Below are positions 7,606 to 14,948 of a stretch of 64,000 nucleotides of DNA, one piece after another; the first letter of the stretch is position 1; each line of letters starts with the position of its first letter. Under the pieces are notes generated by a model, which ran no database searches, was not told the origin of the DNA, and saw nothing but the letters and a program-made list of their open reading frames with translations. Location of the stretch: assembly GCA_049840595.1 (NCBI GenBank), contig JASGKO010000036.1:186001-250000 (forward strand), written 5' to 3'. The position numbers and the translations under genes were made by a program. The DNA comes from JASGKO01 sp049840595. Its GTDB lineage: Bacteria; Verrucomicrobiota; Verrucomicrobiia; Chthoniobacterales; Chthoniobacteraceae.

Positions 7606-9513
7606 GTGAGTTATCAGGTCTTCGCCCGGAAATACCGTCCGCAAAATTTCGACACTGTCATCGGCCAGGAGCACGTGACGCGTACGCTGAAGAATGCCAT
7701 CGAGCAAAACCGGCTCGCGCAGGCGTATCTCTTCGTGGGTCCGCGCGGCACCGGCAAGACCTCGACCGCCCGCATTCTGGCCAAGGCGCTCAACTGCATC
7801 CACGGCCCCACCGTCAACCCCTGCGGCGTGTGCGACTCCTGCAAGGAGATCGCCGCCGGCAACAGCATGAACGTGCTGGAATTCGACGCCGCGTCGAATA
7901 CCCAGGTGGACAAGATCCGCGAAATCATCATCGAAACGGTGAAATACGCGCCGACCAGCGGCCGCTATAAGATGTACATCGTGGACGAGGTGCACATGCT
8001 CTCGAATTCCTCGTTCAACGCGCTGCTCAAGACCCTGGAGGAACCGCCCTCGCATGTGAAGTTCATCTTTGCGACCACCGACGTGGAAAAGGTGCCCACC
8101 ACCATTGTCTCGCGTTGCCAGCGTTTTGACCTGCGCCGCATTCCCACCCACCGGATTGCCGAGCACCTGCTGCATATCGCACAGGAGGAGAACGTTGCGC
8201 TCAGTGATGCCGCCGCCGAGGCGATTGCCAAGGGCGCGGAAGGCGGCATGCGCGATGCGGAGAGCATGCTCGACCAGCTCGTGGCTTTTTGCGGCGAGAA
8301 AATCGAGGAGCAGGATGTGCTGGCGATTTTTGGGTTTACCTCGGCCCAGGTGGTCGCGGATTTGTGCGGTCATCTTCTGGCCGGTGATCCCCCCCCGGCG
8401 CTTGCGCTGGTGCATGCGCAGGCAGAGAGCGGCAAGGACCTGAGCAAACTGATGGGCGACCTGATTGGGCACCTTCGCAACTTGCTCGTGATCAAGGTGG
8501 ACCCCCAGGCGCTGGACGATGAGTTGAGCGCGGAGGAAATCGCCGTGTTAAACGGGCAGACGGAGCAAATCCCCCTCGATCGCTTACTGGAACTCGTCGA
8601 GCAATTTGCCGCTGCGGACAGCCGGATGAAATGGGCCCCGAACAAGAAGCTGCATTTTGAAATCGCGGTGATCAAAGCCATTCAATCCCTGAGCCAGGCG
8701 ACTTTGACGGATGTGATCGATACCTTGAGCGCGATCCGCGGTGGCGCGCCGTTGCCGGAACGTCCGGCCAAACCTGCAGCCGCCCCGGTGGCCCGGCCGG
8801 TGGCAGAACGGCCCAAGCTGAATATCCAAAAGCCCGCTCCAGCCCCGGCTCCAGTGCAGCCCCCCACCCCGGCGGCGAGCACTCCGGCAGCAGCTCCCGT
8901 AGCGGCTACCCCAGAGCCACGCCCCGCACCGGAACCTCCACCAAAAGCCACCGAAGGGCCACGCGAAATCCCCGTCCCCGTGCAAAGCGCCGCCGGGTTG
9001 CTCGACGGAATCAAAGCCCAGATCGCCTCGATCAATCAGCCCCCAAAACCGACCGAACCCGCGCCCAAAGTCGAGCCCCCCCTCATCGTCGAAGAGCCGA
9101 CTCCGGTCGTCGAAGAAACTTCGACCGGCCTGCCCGACCCCAGGCACGTGTGGAAAGAGCTCATCCTCGGGGTGCGCAAAGGGCGGCCCCTCATCACCAG
9201 CTGGCTGGAATCCGGAGCGCTGGTCTCGCTCGATGCCAAGGCAGCCGTCCTCGCCTTTCCGCCTTCGGAAAAGATGGCTTACGATTCGCTTTTGCGGCCC
9301 GCCAACCAGGGCTTTATCGAAGACCTGCTCAAGCAGATCACCGGGCTCCCGTTGCCGCTCAAATGTGAATTGCGCGAAGGCCTGGTCGTCGAGCGCCTGC
9401 ACATCGAAGAGCCGCCGCCGCCCAAGCCCGTGGACCCCGCGGAAGATTTCAAGAACGATCCGCTCATTCAAAAAGCACTCGAACTTTTCAAAGCAGAAAT
9501 CCAACCTGCCTGA
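7606..9513 (+). CDS. dnaX: DNA polymerase III subunits gamma and tau
   Basis: Clamp-loader ATPase of the replisome, 635 residues, starting with GTG (GTGAGTTATCAG). The P-loop GPRGTGKTS is at about 45-53, the zinc module has C64, C73, C76 and C79 (NPCGVCDSC), Walker B is MYIVDEVHML, and the SRC sensor is IVSRCQRF. A proline/alanine-rich linker (about 385-505) leads to the tau-specific C-terminal part. I found no A-rich slippery heptamer, so a programmed frameshift making gamma is not supported. The gene is 39 nt upstream of ybaB, the common dnaX-ybaB pairing, but recR does not follow. Confidence 0.95.
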   Translation: MSYQVFARKYRPQNFDTVIGQEHVTRTLKNAIEQNRLAQAYLFVGPRGTGKTSTARILAKALNCIHGPTVNPCGVCDSCKEIAAGNSMNVLEFDAASNTQVDKIREIIIETVKYAPTSGRYKMYIVDEVHMLSNSSFNALLKTLEEPPSHVKFIFATTDVEKVPTTIVSRCQRFDLRRIPTHRIAEHLLHIAQEENVALSDAAAEAIAKGAEGGMRDAESMLDQLVAFCGEKIEEQDVLAIFGFTSAQVVADLCGHLLAGDPPPALALVHAQAESGKDLSKLMGDLIGHLRNLLVIKVDPQALDDELSAEEIAVLNGQTEQIPLDRLLELVEQFAAADSRMKWAPNKKLHFEIAVIKAIQSLSQATLTDVIDTLSAIRGGAPLPERPAKPAAAPVARPVAERPKLNIQKPAPAPAPVQPPTPAASTPAAAPVAATPEPRPAPEPPPKATEGPREIPVPVQSAAGLLDGIKAQIASINQPPKPTEPAPKVEPPLIVEEPTPVVEETSTGLPDPRHVWKELILGVRKGRPLITSWLESGALVSLDAKAAVLAFPPSEKMAYDSLLRPANQGFIEDLLKQITGLPLPLKCELREGLVVERLHIEEPPPPKPVDPAEDFKNDPLIQKALELFKAEIQPA

Positions 9514-9552
9514 TTCCCCCTCATCCACCCTTCACATTTACAATCACGATTT

Positions 9553-9867
9553 ATGAATATTCAAAAGATGCTTAAACAGGCGCAGAAGATGCAGGAGCAA
9601 CTCGCGCAGACCCAGGCGGAACTTGCGGAGCGCACCGTGGAAGCGACCGCCGGCGGCGGCAAGGTGACCGTGGTCGCCAGCGGCTCGGGCGAGATCTCCT
9701 CGATCAAGATCAGCCGCGAGGTAGTGGACCCCGAAGACGTGGAAATGCTGGAAGACCTGATCCTCAGCGGCATCAAGCTCGCCCAGGAAAAAGCCCGCGC
9801 CATGATGGAATCGGAAATGGGCAAGGTCACCGGCGGCATGGGCATGCCTCCGGGCCTCGGTTTTTAA
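9553..9867 (+). CDS. ybaB: YbaB/EbfC family nucleoid-associated protein
   Basis: A 104-residue basic-acidic coiled protein that dimerises and binds DNA. It begins MNIQKMLKQAQKMQEQLA and carries the family core GGGKVTVVASGSGEISSIKI and DLILSGIKLAQEKARAMM, ending with the usual methionine/glycine-rich tail. It follows dnaX by 39 nt in the same direction, the standard context for this family. Confidence 0.95.
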   Translation: MNIQKMLKQAQKMQEQLAQTQAELAERTVEATAGGGKVTVVASGSGEISSIKISREVVDPEDVEMLEDLILSGIKLAQEKARAMMESEMGKVTGGMGMPPGLGF

Positions 9868-9930
9868 ACAACCGTTAACGGCAGTGATGCCGAGGAATTA
9901 GGAAAATCTGGGACAAGAAAAAGGACATCT

Positions 9931-11730
9931 ATGAATCTGAACGCCGTCAATGCACCGGAACACCTCGGGAAGTTCCGTCCAAACCATTCGGACATCACCA
10001 ACTGGGTGGATAACACCGCCGCCCTCTGCCAGCCGGAAAATATCTTCTGGTGCGATGGCTCCGAGGAAGAAGACGCGTGGCTGAAGGAGCAGGCGGTCAA
10101 GCTGGGAGTCCTGGTCAAGCTCAACGAGGAAAAGCTCCCCGGCTGCTATTACCACCGGTCCAATACCAACGACGTGGCCCGGGTCGAGCAGTGCACCTTC
10201 ATCTGCACCGATCACGAGGAAGAAGCCGGGCCGACCAACAACTGGGCCGATCCCAAGAAGATGTACGCCAAGCTGCGCGGCCTCCTCAATGGCTGCATGA
10301 AGGGGCGCACCATGTTCGTGGTCCCCTACCTGATGGGCCCCAAGGGTTCGCCGCTGACCAAGGTCGGCTTTGAGATTACCGATTCGATTTACGTGGTGGT
10401 GAACATGCGGATCATGGCCCGGATGGGAGCCATCGCCTACGAGCACCTCGGCGAGGGCAGCGACTTCAACCGCGGCATCCACTCCGTGCTCGATTGCGAT
10501 CCCGACAATCGCTTCATCTGCCACTTCCCGAAGGACAACGCGATCATCTCCGTCGGCTCCGGCTACGGCGGCAACGTGCTGCTGGGCAAGAAGTGTCTCG
10601 CGCTGCGCCTCGGCTCCTGCCTCGGCCGCGACGAGGGCTGGATGGCGGAGCACATGCTCCTGCTCTGCGTGGAATCGCCCGAGGGCAAGAAATCCTACGT
10701 CGCCGCCGCCTTCCCCAGCGCCTGTGGCAAGACGAACTTTGCGATGCTCATCCCGCCGGAGGAATTTACGGGCTGGAAGGTGACCACGATCGGCGACGAC
10801 ATCGCCTGGATGAAGCCCGGACCGGACGGCCGCCTCTATGCGATCAATCCCGAGGCCGGCTACTTCGGCGTCGTGCCCGGGACCAACTCCAAGTCGAATG
10901 CGAATGCGATGGCGATGGTCCAGCGCGACACCATCTATACCAACGTCGCGTTGAAACCCGACGGCACGGTCTGGTGGGAAGGCCACGACGATCCCGCACC
11001 CGAGGAGTGCCTCGACTGGCGCGGCAACCGCTGGACCCCCGCCAGCAAGGAGCGCGCAGCCCATCTCAACAGCCGCTTCACCACCCCGATGCGCAACAAC
11101 CCCGCGCTCGCGGAAGAGGCCGACTGGATCGACGGCGTGCCCGTCGATGCCATCATCTTCGGCGGTCGCCGCGCCAACACGATGCCGCTCATTTTCCAGG
11201 CCTTCAACTGGAGCCACGGCGTCTTCCTCGGGGCCTCGATGGGTTCGGAAATGACCGCCGCCGCCGTGGGTGGAGCGGGCCAGGTCCGCCGCGACCCGAT
11301 GGCGATGCTGCCCTTCTGCGGCTACAACATGGCACTCTACTTCCGCCACTGGCTGAACATGCGGAAGAAAATCAAATACCCGCCGCTCATCTTCAACGTG
11401 AACTGGTTCCGCAAGAGCGCCGGCCCCGAGCCGCAGTTCCTCTGGCCCGGCTTCGGCGAAAACATGCGCGTGCTCAAGTGGATCATCGACCGCTGCGACG
11501 GCCACGCCGGGGCGCACGAGACCGCCATCGGCTGGGTGCCGCGCTGGGAGGATTTCGACGTCAACGGCCTGGAAGGCTTCACCCGCGAGCACTTCGAGCA
11601 ACTGCAGAATATCGACAAGAGCGAATGGATTTCCGAACTGCTCAACCAGGACGAGATTTTCATCAAGCTCTACGAGCGCCTGCCCAAGGAGCTGGTCTTC
11701 CAGCGCGAGCTGTTGATTTCGCGGCTGTAG
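9931..11730 (+). CDS. pckG: phosphoenolpyruvate carboxykinase (GTP)
   Basis: A 599-residue GTP-dependent PEPCK converting oxaloacetate plus GTP to phosphoenolpyruvate, CO2 and GDP. The P-loop-like kinase-1a motif with the reactive cysteine is FPSACGKTN (about residues 262-270). Other family blocks are visible: DVARVEQCTFICT, MGPKGSPLTKVGFEITDS, IGDDIAWM, PEAGYFGVVPGT and NWFRKSAGPEPQFLWPGFGENMRVLKWI. The length and these motifs place it in the GTP family, not the shorter ATP-dependent PckA family. It lies 63 nt after ybaB in the same direction but probably has its own promoter; the function is unrelated. It is convergent with the following histidine-kinase gene. Confidence 0.97.
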   Translation: MNLNAVNAPEHLGKFRPNHSDITNWVDNTAALCQPENIFWCDGSEEEDAWLKEQAVKLGVLVKLNEEKLPGCYYHRSNTNDVARVEQCTFICTDHEEEAGPTNNWADPKKMYAKLRGLLNGCMKGRTMFVVPYLMGPKGSPLTKVGFEITDSIYVVVNMRIMARMGAIAYEHLGEGSDFNRGIHSVLDCDPDNRFICHFPKDNAIISVGSGYGGNVLLGKKCLALRLGSCLGRDEGWMAEHMLLLCVESPEGKKSYVAAAFPSACGKTNFAMLIPPEEFTGWKVTTIGDDIAWMKPGPDGRLYAINPEAGYFGVVPGTNSKSNANAMAMVQRDTIYTNVALKPDGTVWWEGHDDPAPEECLDWRGNRWTPASKERAAHLNSRFTTPMRNNPALAEEADWIDGVPVDAIIFGGRRANTMPLIFQAFNWSHGVFLGASMGSEMTAAAVGGAGQVRRDPMAMLPFCGYNMALYFRHWLNMRKKIKYPPLIFNVNWFRKSAGPEPQFLWPGFGENMRVLKWIIDRCDGHAGAHETAIGWVPRWEDFDVNGLEGFTREHFEQLQNIDKSEWISELLNQDEIFIKLYERLPKELVFQRELLISRL

Positions 11731-11772
11731 GTTTCCGTTTCCAATTTTAGCCGGCTGCGGAGAGAGCCGCAT

Positions 11773-13506
11773 TTAGCGCCGTGCGGACTGGAACCGCACC
11801 TCGAACTCCGTCCAATCACTCTCGCTGCGGAGGAGCCGCAGATCGCCCTCGTGCATACGGGCCAGTTCGCGCGCGAGGTTCAGGCCCAGACCGTGGCCGG
11901 GCACATTCTCGCCCGCCGATCCGCGATGGAAGCGCTCGAAGATATGTTCGCGTGCTTCCGGGCGGATTCCGGGGCCGGTATTGCCGATCCGCAGCAGCAC
12001 CAGATCGCCATCCCGGCTGCACCCGAGGCGGATCCGGCCCCCGGGGCGGTTGTACTTGCGGGCGTTTTCGAGCAGATTTTGCAGGATGATGCTGACGTAG
12101 CGCTCCTCCCCGGCGATGGAGCGATCCAGGCCCGCGCGATCCACCTCGACCTCCGGCGCATCCGGAACGGCGCTCAAATCATCCAGCATTCCCTCCACGA
12201 GCTGCAGCAGATTCACCGGTACGAAATTGATCCGCAACTGGCCGTCGTCCATTTTTGCCAGCAACAACAAATCCTCGACTACGCTGGTAAAGCGATAGGT
12301 CTGGTGGACGAGGGCGGAAAGCTCCTCCCGCGCCTCGGCGGCGAGATCATTCCGTGCGAGCAACTCCTCCAGCCCCGCGCGCAGAACCGCAACCGGCGTC
12401 TTGAGCTGGTGCGAGGCATCCGAGGCAAAGCGGGAGCTGCGCTGCAATTCGCGCGCGGTAATTTCCAGCGCCTGTTCCGCGCGCTGGCGATGCGCGCGAT
12501 CCTCCTCCGAATCCTCGGCCAGTTGCTCCACCGGCATGGAAAACTGGCCGGAGATGACGTGCGTGAGGCCCAGCGCCGCCAGCAACAGCACCAGGCCGCC
12601 CCCGAGAATCTGCCAGCTCAGGTGCCGTTCCCGGGCCAGCGAATCGGCCAGCGAGAAGAAACAAACCTCCGAGGCTTTGGGAAAGAGCGACCCCGGATTC
12701 AAAGCCTTTTCAAAAAACAAGTGAGGCCGGCCGTCCACTGGCAGGAGGGGAAACGAGCCGGGTTGAGTGGCCAGGGCCTGCGCGATTTCCAAATTCAGCG
12801 CCGGGTCTTGCAAGGCGGCATCCGCCGAGAAAAGACGGTCGTTCATCCAGATGCCGCTCTTCATCGCCGCGCCGAGCTGGGTGCTCACCAGCGCCACCGG
12901 CTTGAAGCCGACCACGAGCGCGGCGATCACCTGGCCGCTTTCCATGGAGACGATGGGCGTGACAATCACCTCGCTGATCCCGCTGCCGCCGGCCGCGGTC
13001 GCGCGTTGCAGATAACCGGTCTGCTGGCTCTTCGGCACCGTCGGCAGGGAAAGCTGCGCCTCCTCGCCGGGAGTAAGCGCTCCCACCGTGCGGATATCGC
13101 CCGGAGGAATGACCGCGCCCTGCGAATCCAGAAACCGGTAGAAGAGCGCGGGCGGCGAGTGGGCGGGGTCGTCGGGCAATCCCATCGTGAGATCGTGCAG
13201 CTCGTCCTGCGCGCTGAGGTAGAGCAAATCCAGTGCATCGTCCTCCAGCGCCGCGTGGATGCGCGGGCGCAGCGCGAGGGAACGGCAGCGCTCGGCCAGC
13301 GAGGCGTGGCGGACCTCCTGCACCTCGTGCAAAGCGGCGAGCTCGTTCTGAAACTCCACCTGCAAATCGCGCCGCACATTGGCGGTGACATTCGCCTGCG
13401 CAAAATAAAGCGCCGCTGCGGTAATCGTCGAGACGACCAGCATCATCGCGAGAAACAGCTTCACGCGAAAGCCCGACAATCTGCGCTGGCCTGGCGGCAT
13501 TTTCAC
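11773..13506 (-). CDS. sensor histidine kinase of a two-component pair
   Basis: A 577-residue membrane kinase. It has an N-terminal membrane helix (FRVKLFLAMMLVVSTITAAALY reads as one, just after the start), an extracytoplasmic sensor region of about 290 residues, a second helix (ILGGGLVLLLAALGLTHVI), a HAMP-like linker, HisKA with the phosphoacceptor in FASDASHQLKTPVAVL, and an HATPase domain (LLENARKYNRPGG, GNTGPGIRPEA, GHGLGLNLARELA). I set the start at GTG 13506 because GGAGG lies 6 nt upstream; the open frame extends much further upstream but runs over the regulator gene. It forms an operon with the preceding OmpR-type regulator, so the two are probable partners. The signal is unknown. 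Confidence 0.9.
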   Translation of the reverse strand: MKMPPGQRRLSGFRVKLFLAMMLVVSTITAAALYFAQANVTANVRRDLQVEFQNELAALHEVQEVRHASLAERCRSLALRPRIHAALEDDALDLLYLSAQDELHDLTMGLPDDPAHSPPALFYRFLDSQGAVIPPGDIRTVGALTPGEEAQLSLPTVPKSQQTGYLQRATAAGGSGISEVIVTPIVSMESGQVIAALVVGFKPVALVSTQLGAAMKSGIWMNDRLFSADAALQDPALNLEIAQALATQPGSFPLLPVDGRPHLFFEKALNPGSLFPKASEVCFFSLADSLARERHLSWQILGGGLVLLLAALGLTHVISGQFSMPVEQLAEDSEEDRAHRQRAEQALEITARELQRSSRFASDASHQLKTPVAVLRAGLEELLARNDLAAEAREELSALVHQTYRFTSVVEDLLLLAKMDDGQLRINFVPVNLLQLVEGMLDDLSAVPDAPEVEVDRAGLDRSIAGEERYVSIILQNLLENARKYNRPGGRIRLGCSRDGDLVLLRIGNTGPGIRPEAREHIFERFHRGSAGENVPGHGLGLNLARELARMHEGDLRLLRSESDWTEFEVRFQSARR

Positions 13507-13609
13507 GGCACGCCTCCATCCAACGACCGGCGGCCCCGCCAGTCCACTGGTTTTGCGAAGCGCGTCCTCCCCGGAGAGCGCCCGGCACAAGACTGATCCG
13601 CCCGATCGC

Positions 13610-14290
13610 TCATGCCTCGACCGCCCGGATGGTGTAGCCCACGGAGCGCGTGGTGTGGATGAGTGGAGTGGGAAAAGTGGCATCCACTTTTTTCCGCAGG
13701 CGCGTGATGAAAATCTCCACCGTCCGCGAGTCGTAGCCGTGATCCCGCTGCCACACGCGTTCCGAAAGTTCCGTGCGGGAAAAGATGCGCCCCGGCTCCT
13801 GCATGAGGACGTGCAGCAGATCGAACTCACGCGGCGAAAGCGCAATCACCTTGCCGCCGCGCAGGACCCGGCGGTGTTGCACATCCATCTGCAAATCCGC
13901 CACGCGCAGTAAATCCGGCGCGGCCGGGGCCGCGCCCCGACGCCCCAGGGCTTCGACCCGGGCCACCAGTTCATCCATCGAAAAGGGCTTGGTGAGATAA
14001 TCATCCGCACCGGCCTTCAATCCCTTTACGCGGTTTTCCACCTCGCTGCGCGCGGTGAGAATCAGCACCCGCGAATTACTTTGCGCCGCGCGCAGCCGGG
14101 CCAGAAGACCAAGCCCATCGAGCCCCGGCAAATTGAGGTCCAGCACCAACAGATCGGGCGGATGATCCAGGGCCGCCTGCAACCCGAGCAGTCCATCGTA
14201 CCACGCCTGGGCGACATGCCCGTTGCGCTGAAGCGCGGAGGTAATATGACGCGCCAGTTGCGGCTCGTCTTCGATGACTAGGATGCGCAT
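13610..14290 (-). CDS. OmpR/PhoB-family response regulator
   Basis: A 226-residue regulator. The receiver domain begins MRILVIEDEPQLARHI, has the phosphorylatable aspartate in LLVLDLNLPGLDGL and the conserved lysine in DDYLTKPF. The winged-helix output domain ends the protein (VIALSPREFDLLHVLM, TELSERVW, SRTVEIFITRLRKKV, TRSVGYTIRA). The start at 14290 removes an 18-residue extension that is not part of the fold. It lies upstream of the sensor kinase gene in the same direction (gap about 100 nt). The start is not preceded by a recognisable Shine-Dalgarno sequence. Confidence 0.94.
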   Translation of the reverse strand: MRILVIEDEPQLARHITSALQRNGHVAQAWYDGLLGLQAALDHPPDLLVLDLNLPGLDGLGLLARLRAAQSNSRVLILTARSEVENRVKGLKAGADDYLTKPFSMDELVARVEALGRRGAAPAAPDLLRVADLQMDVQHRRVLRGGKVIALSPREFDLLHVLMQEPGRIFSRTELSERVWQRDHGYDSRTVEIFITRLRKKVDATFPTPLIHTTRSVGYTIRAVEA

Positions 14291-14499
14291 GCAAGGAGAC
14301 CAGTTGGAAATGGAAATCATCCCTTTTGCAGCGGCCAAAGGCAAGACGCGGATCGTAACGGAGCTGTTACCCTTGCGGCCATGCGTTCTGAAAGTTCCGT
14401 TAGGCGGCCCGGGGCATCATTGATCCGTGATCACGTGGAAAGCGCACTCCCCTTCTCCAGCGGCCCTTCGGGACGCAGGGATTCCACGGGATGGCGGTT

Positions 14500-14544
14500 C
14501 CGGTGGTTTTCACCACCGGCTAAGTTCCGTCGCCCCTCCGGGGC
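14500..14544. repeat. double-hairpin palindromic element
   Basis: CCGGTGGT-TTTC-ACCACCGG (14500-14519) is followed 12 nt later by GCCCC-TCC-GGGGC (14532-14544). From memory, paired hairpins of this wording are widespread between genes in planctomycete and verrucomicrobial genomes; only one copy is seen here. Confidence 0.5.
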
Positions 14545-14603
14545 TGCCTGAGAGAGTGGACCGCAACGCGAGTAGAACCGTGAGAGGTGTAAAAAAGACT
14601 GGT

Positions 14604-14693
14604 TTTTAACCGCGGATGACGCGGATGGTCGCGGATGGGCTGGCCTTTAATCCGCGCCGATCCGCGCCGATCCGCGCCGATCCGCGGTTAAAA
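14604..14693. repeat. inverted repeat with internal 10-bp tandem repeat
   Basis: Perfect 14-bp inverted arms (TTTTAACCGCGGAT at 14604-14617 and its complement at 14680-14693) enclose three tandem copies of TCCGCGCCGA (14651-14680) on the right and three degenerate GCGGATG units on the left, so the whole 90 nt can fold as one imperfect hairpin. Confidence 0.75.
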
Positions 14694-14783
14694 GCAGTTC
14701 TTTTTCTCCCCGGTTCATGGTTCCGATGGAGTTTCGATCTGTCCTCCAAGCGGCTGGCTTGAGCAGGGAACCCGCACCCCGGT

Positions 14784-14838
14784 GTCCTCGGCGGGCCGCC
14801 GAGGACCGCACTCCAGCGGAGTGCTCCACCCGGAACGG
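14784..14838. repeat. dispersed two-palindrome element, copy A
   Basis: A perfect 11-bp inverted repeat (GTCCTCGGCGG, 1-nt loop, CCGCCGAGGAC) is followed by CACTCC-AGC-GGAGTG and then CTCCACCCGGAAC. The same order of parts occurs in reverse complement at 19033-19083. Confidence 0.7.
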
Positions 14839-14948
14839 GGAGATTGCCTGCGGGGAGCGAGGAGCACCACCGGGCGACCAGTGGCAGGGTAACAACTCTG
14901 TTACCAAGCGATGCTTTTTTCGCCCGGCCGAAGTGCTTTGCTTCCCGT

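Larger units (their letters stand above)
14291..14948. other. 658-nt repeat-rich gap upstream of the GSDH gene
   Basis: No credible coding frame. The gap holds three kinds of GC-rich repeat structures, listed separately: two adjacent hairpins (14500-14544), a long inverted repeat with a 10-bp tandem inside (14604-14693), and one copy of a two-palindrome element that recurs inverted near 19.05 kb (14784-14838). Confidence 0.7.

Noticed and set aside
7279..8472. 397-codon frame opposite dnaX and the mgtE-dnaX gap
   Set aside because: Lies over conserved dnaX motifs, low-complexity basic translation, no start context.
8760..9120. Programmed frameshift in dnaX to make gamma
   Set aside because: No A-rich slippery heptamer followed by a stem was found in the Pro/Ala-rich linker; the full-length tau frame is intact.
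9898..11772. 624-codon open frame opposite pckG
   Set aside because: High-GC shadow frame of the strongly conserved pckG; His/Gly/Ala-rich translation without any recognisable domain.
13507..13845. Long N-terminal extension of the sensor kinase ORF
   Set aside because: This part lies antiparallel in frame over the response regulator C-terminus, is Arg/Ser-rich and has no protein character; GGAGG 6 nt before GTG 13506 supports the shorter start.
14651..14690. Short tandem repeat that could suggest a CRISPR-like array
   Set aside because: The units are contiguous 10-mers with no spacers, no cas genes are near, and the repeat is part of one inverted-repeat hairpin.
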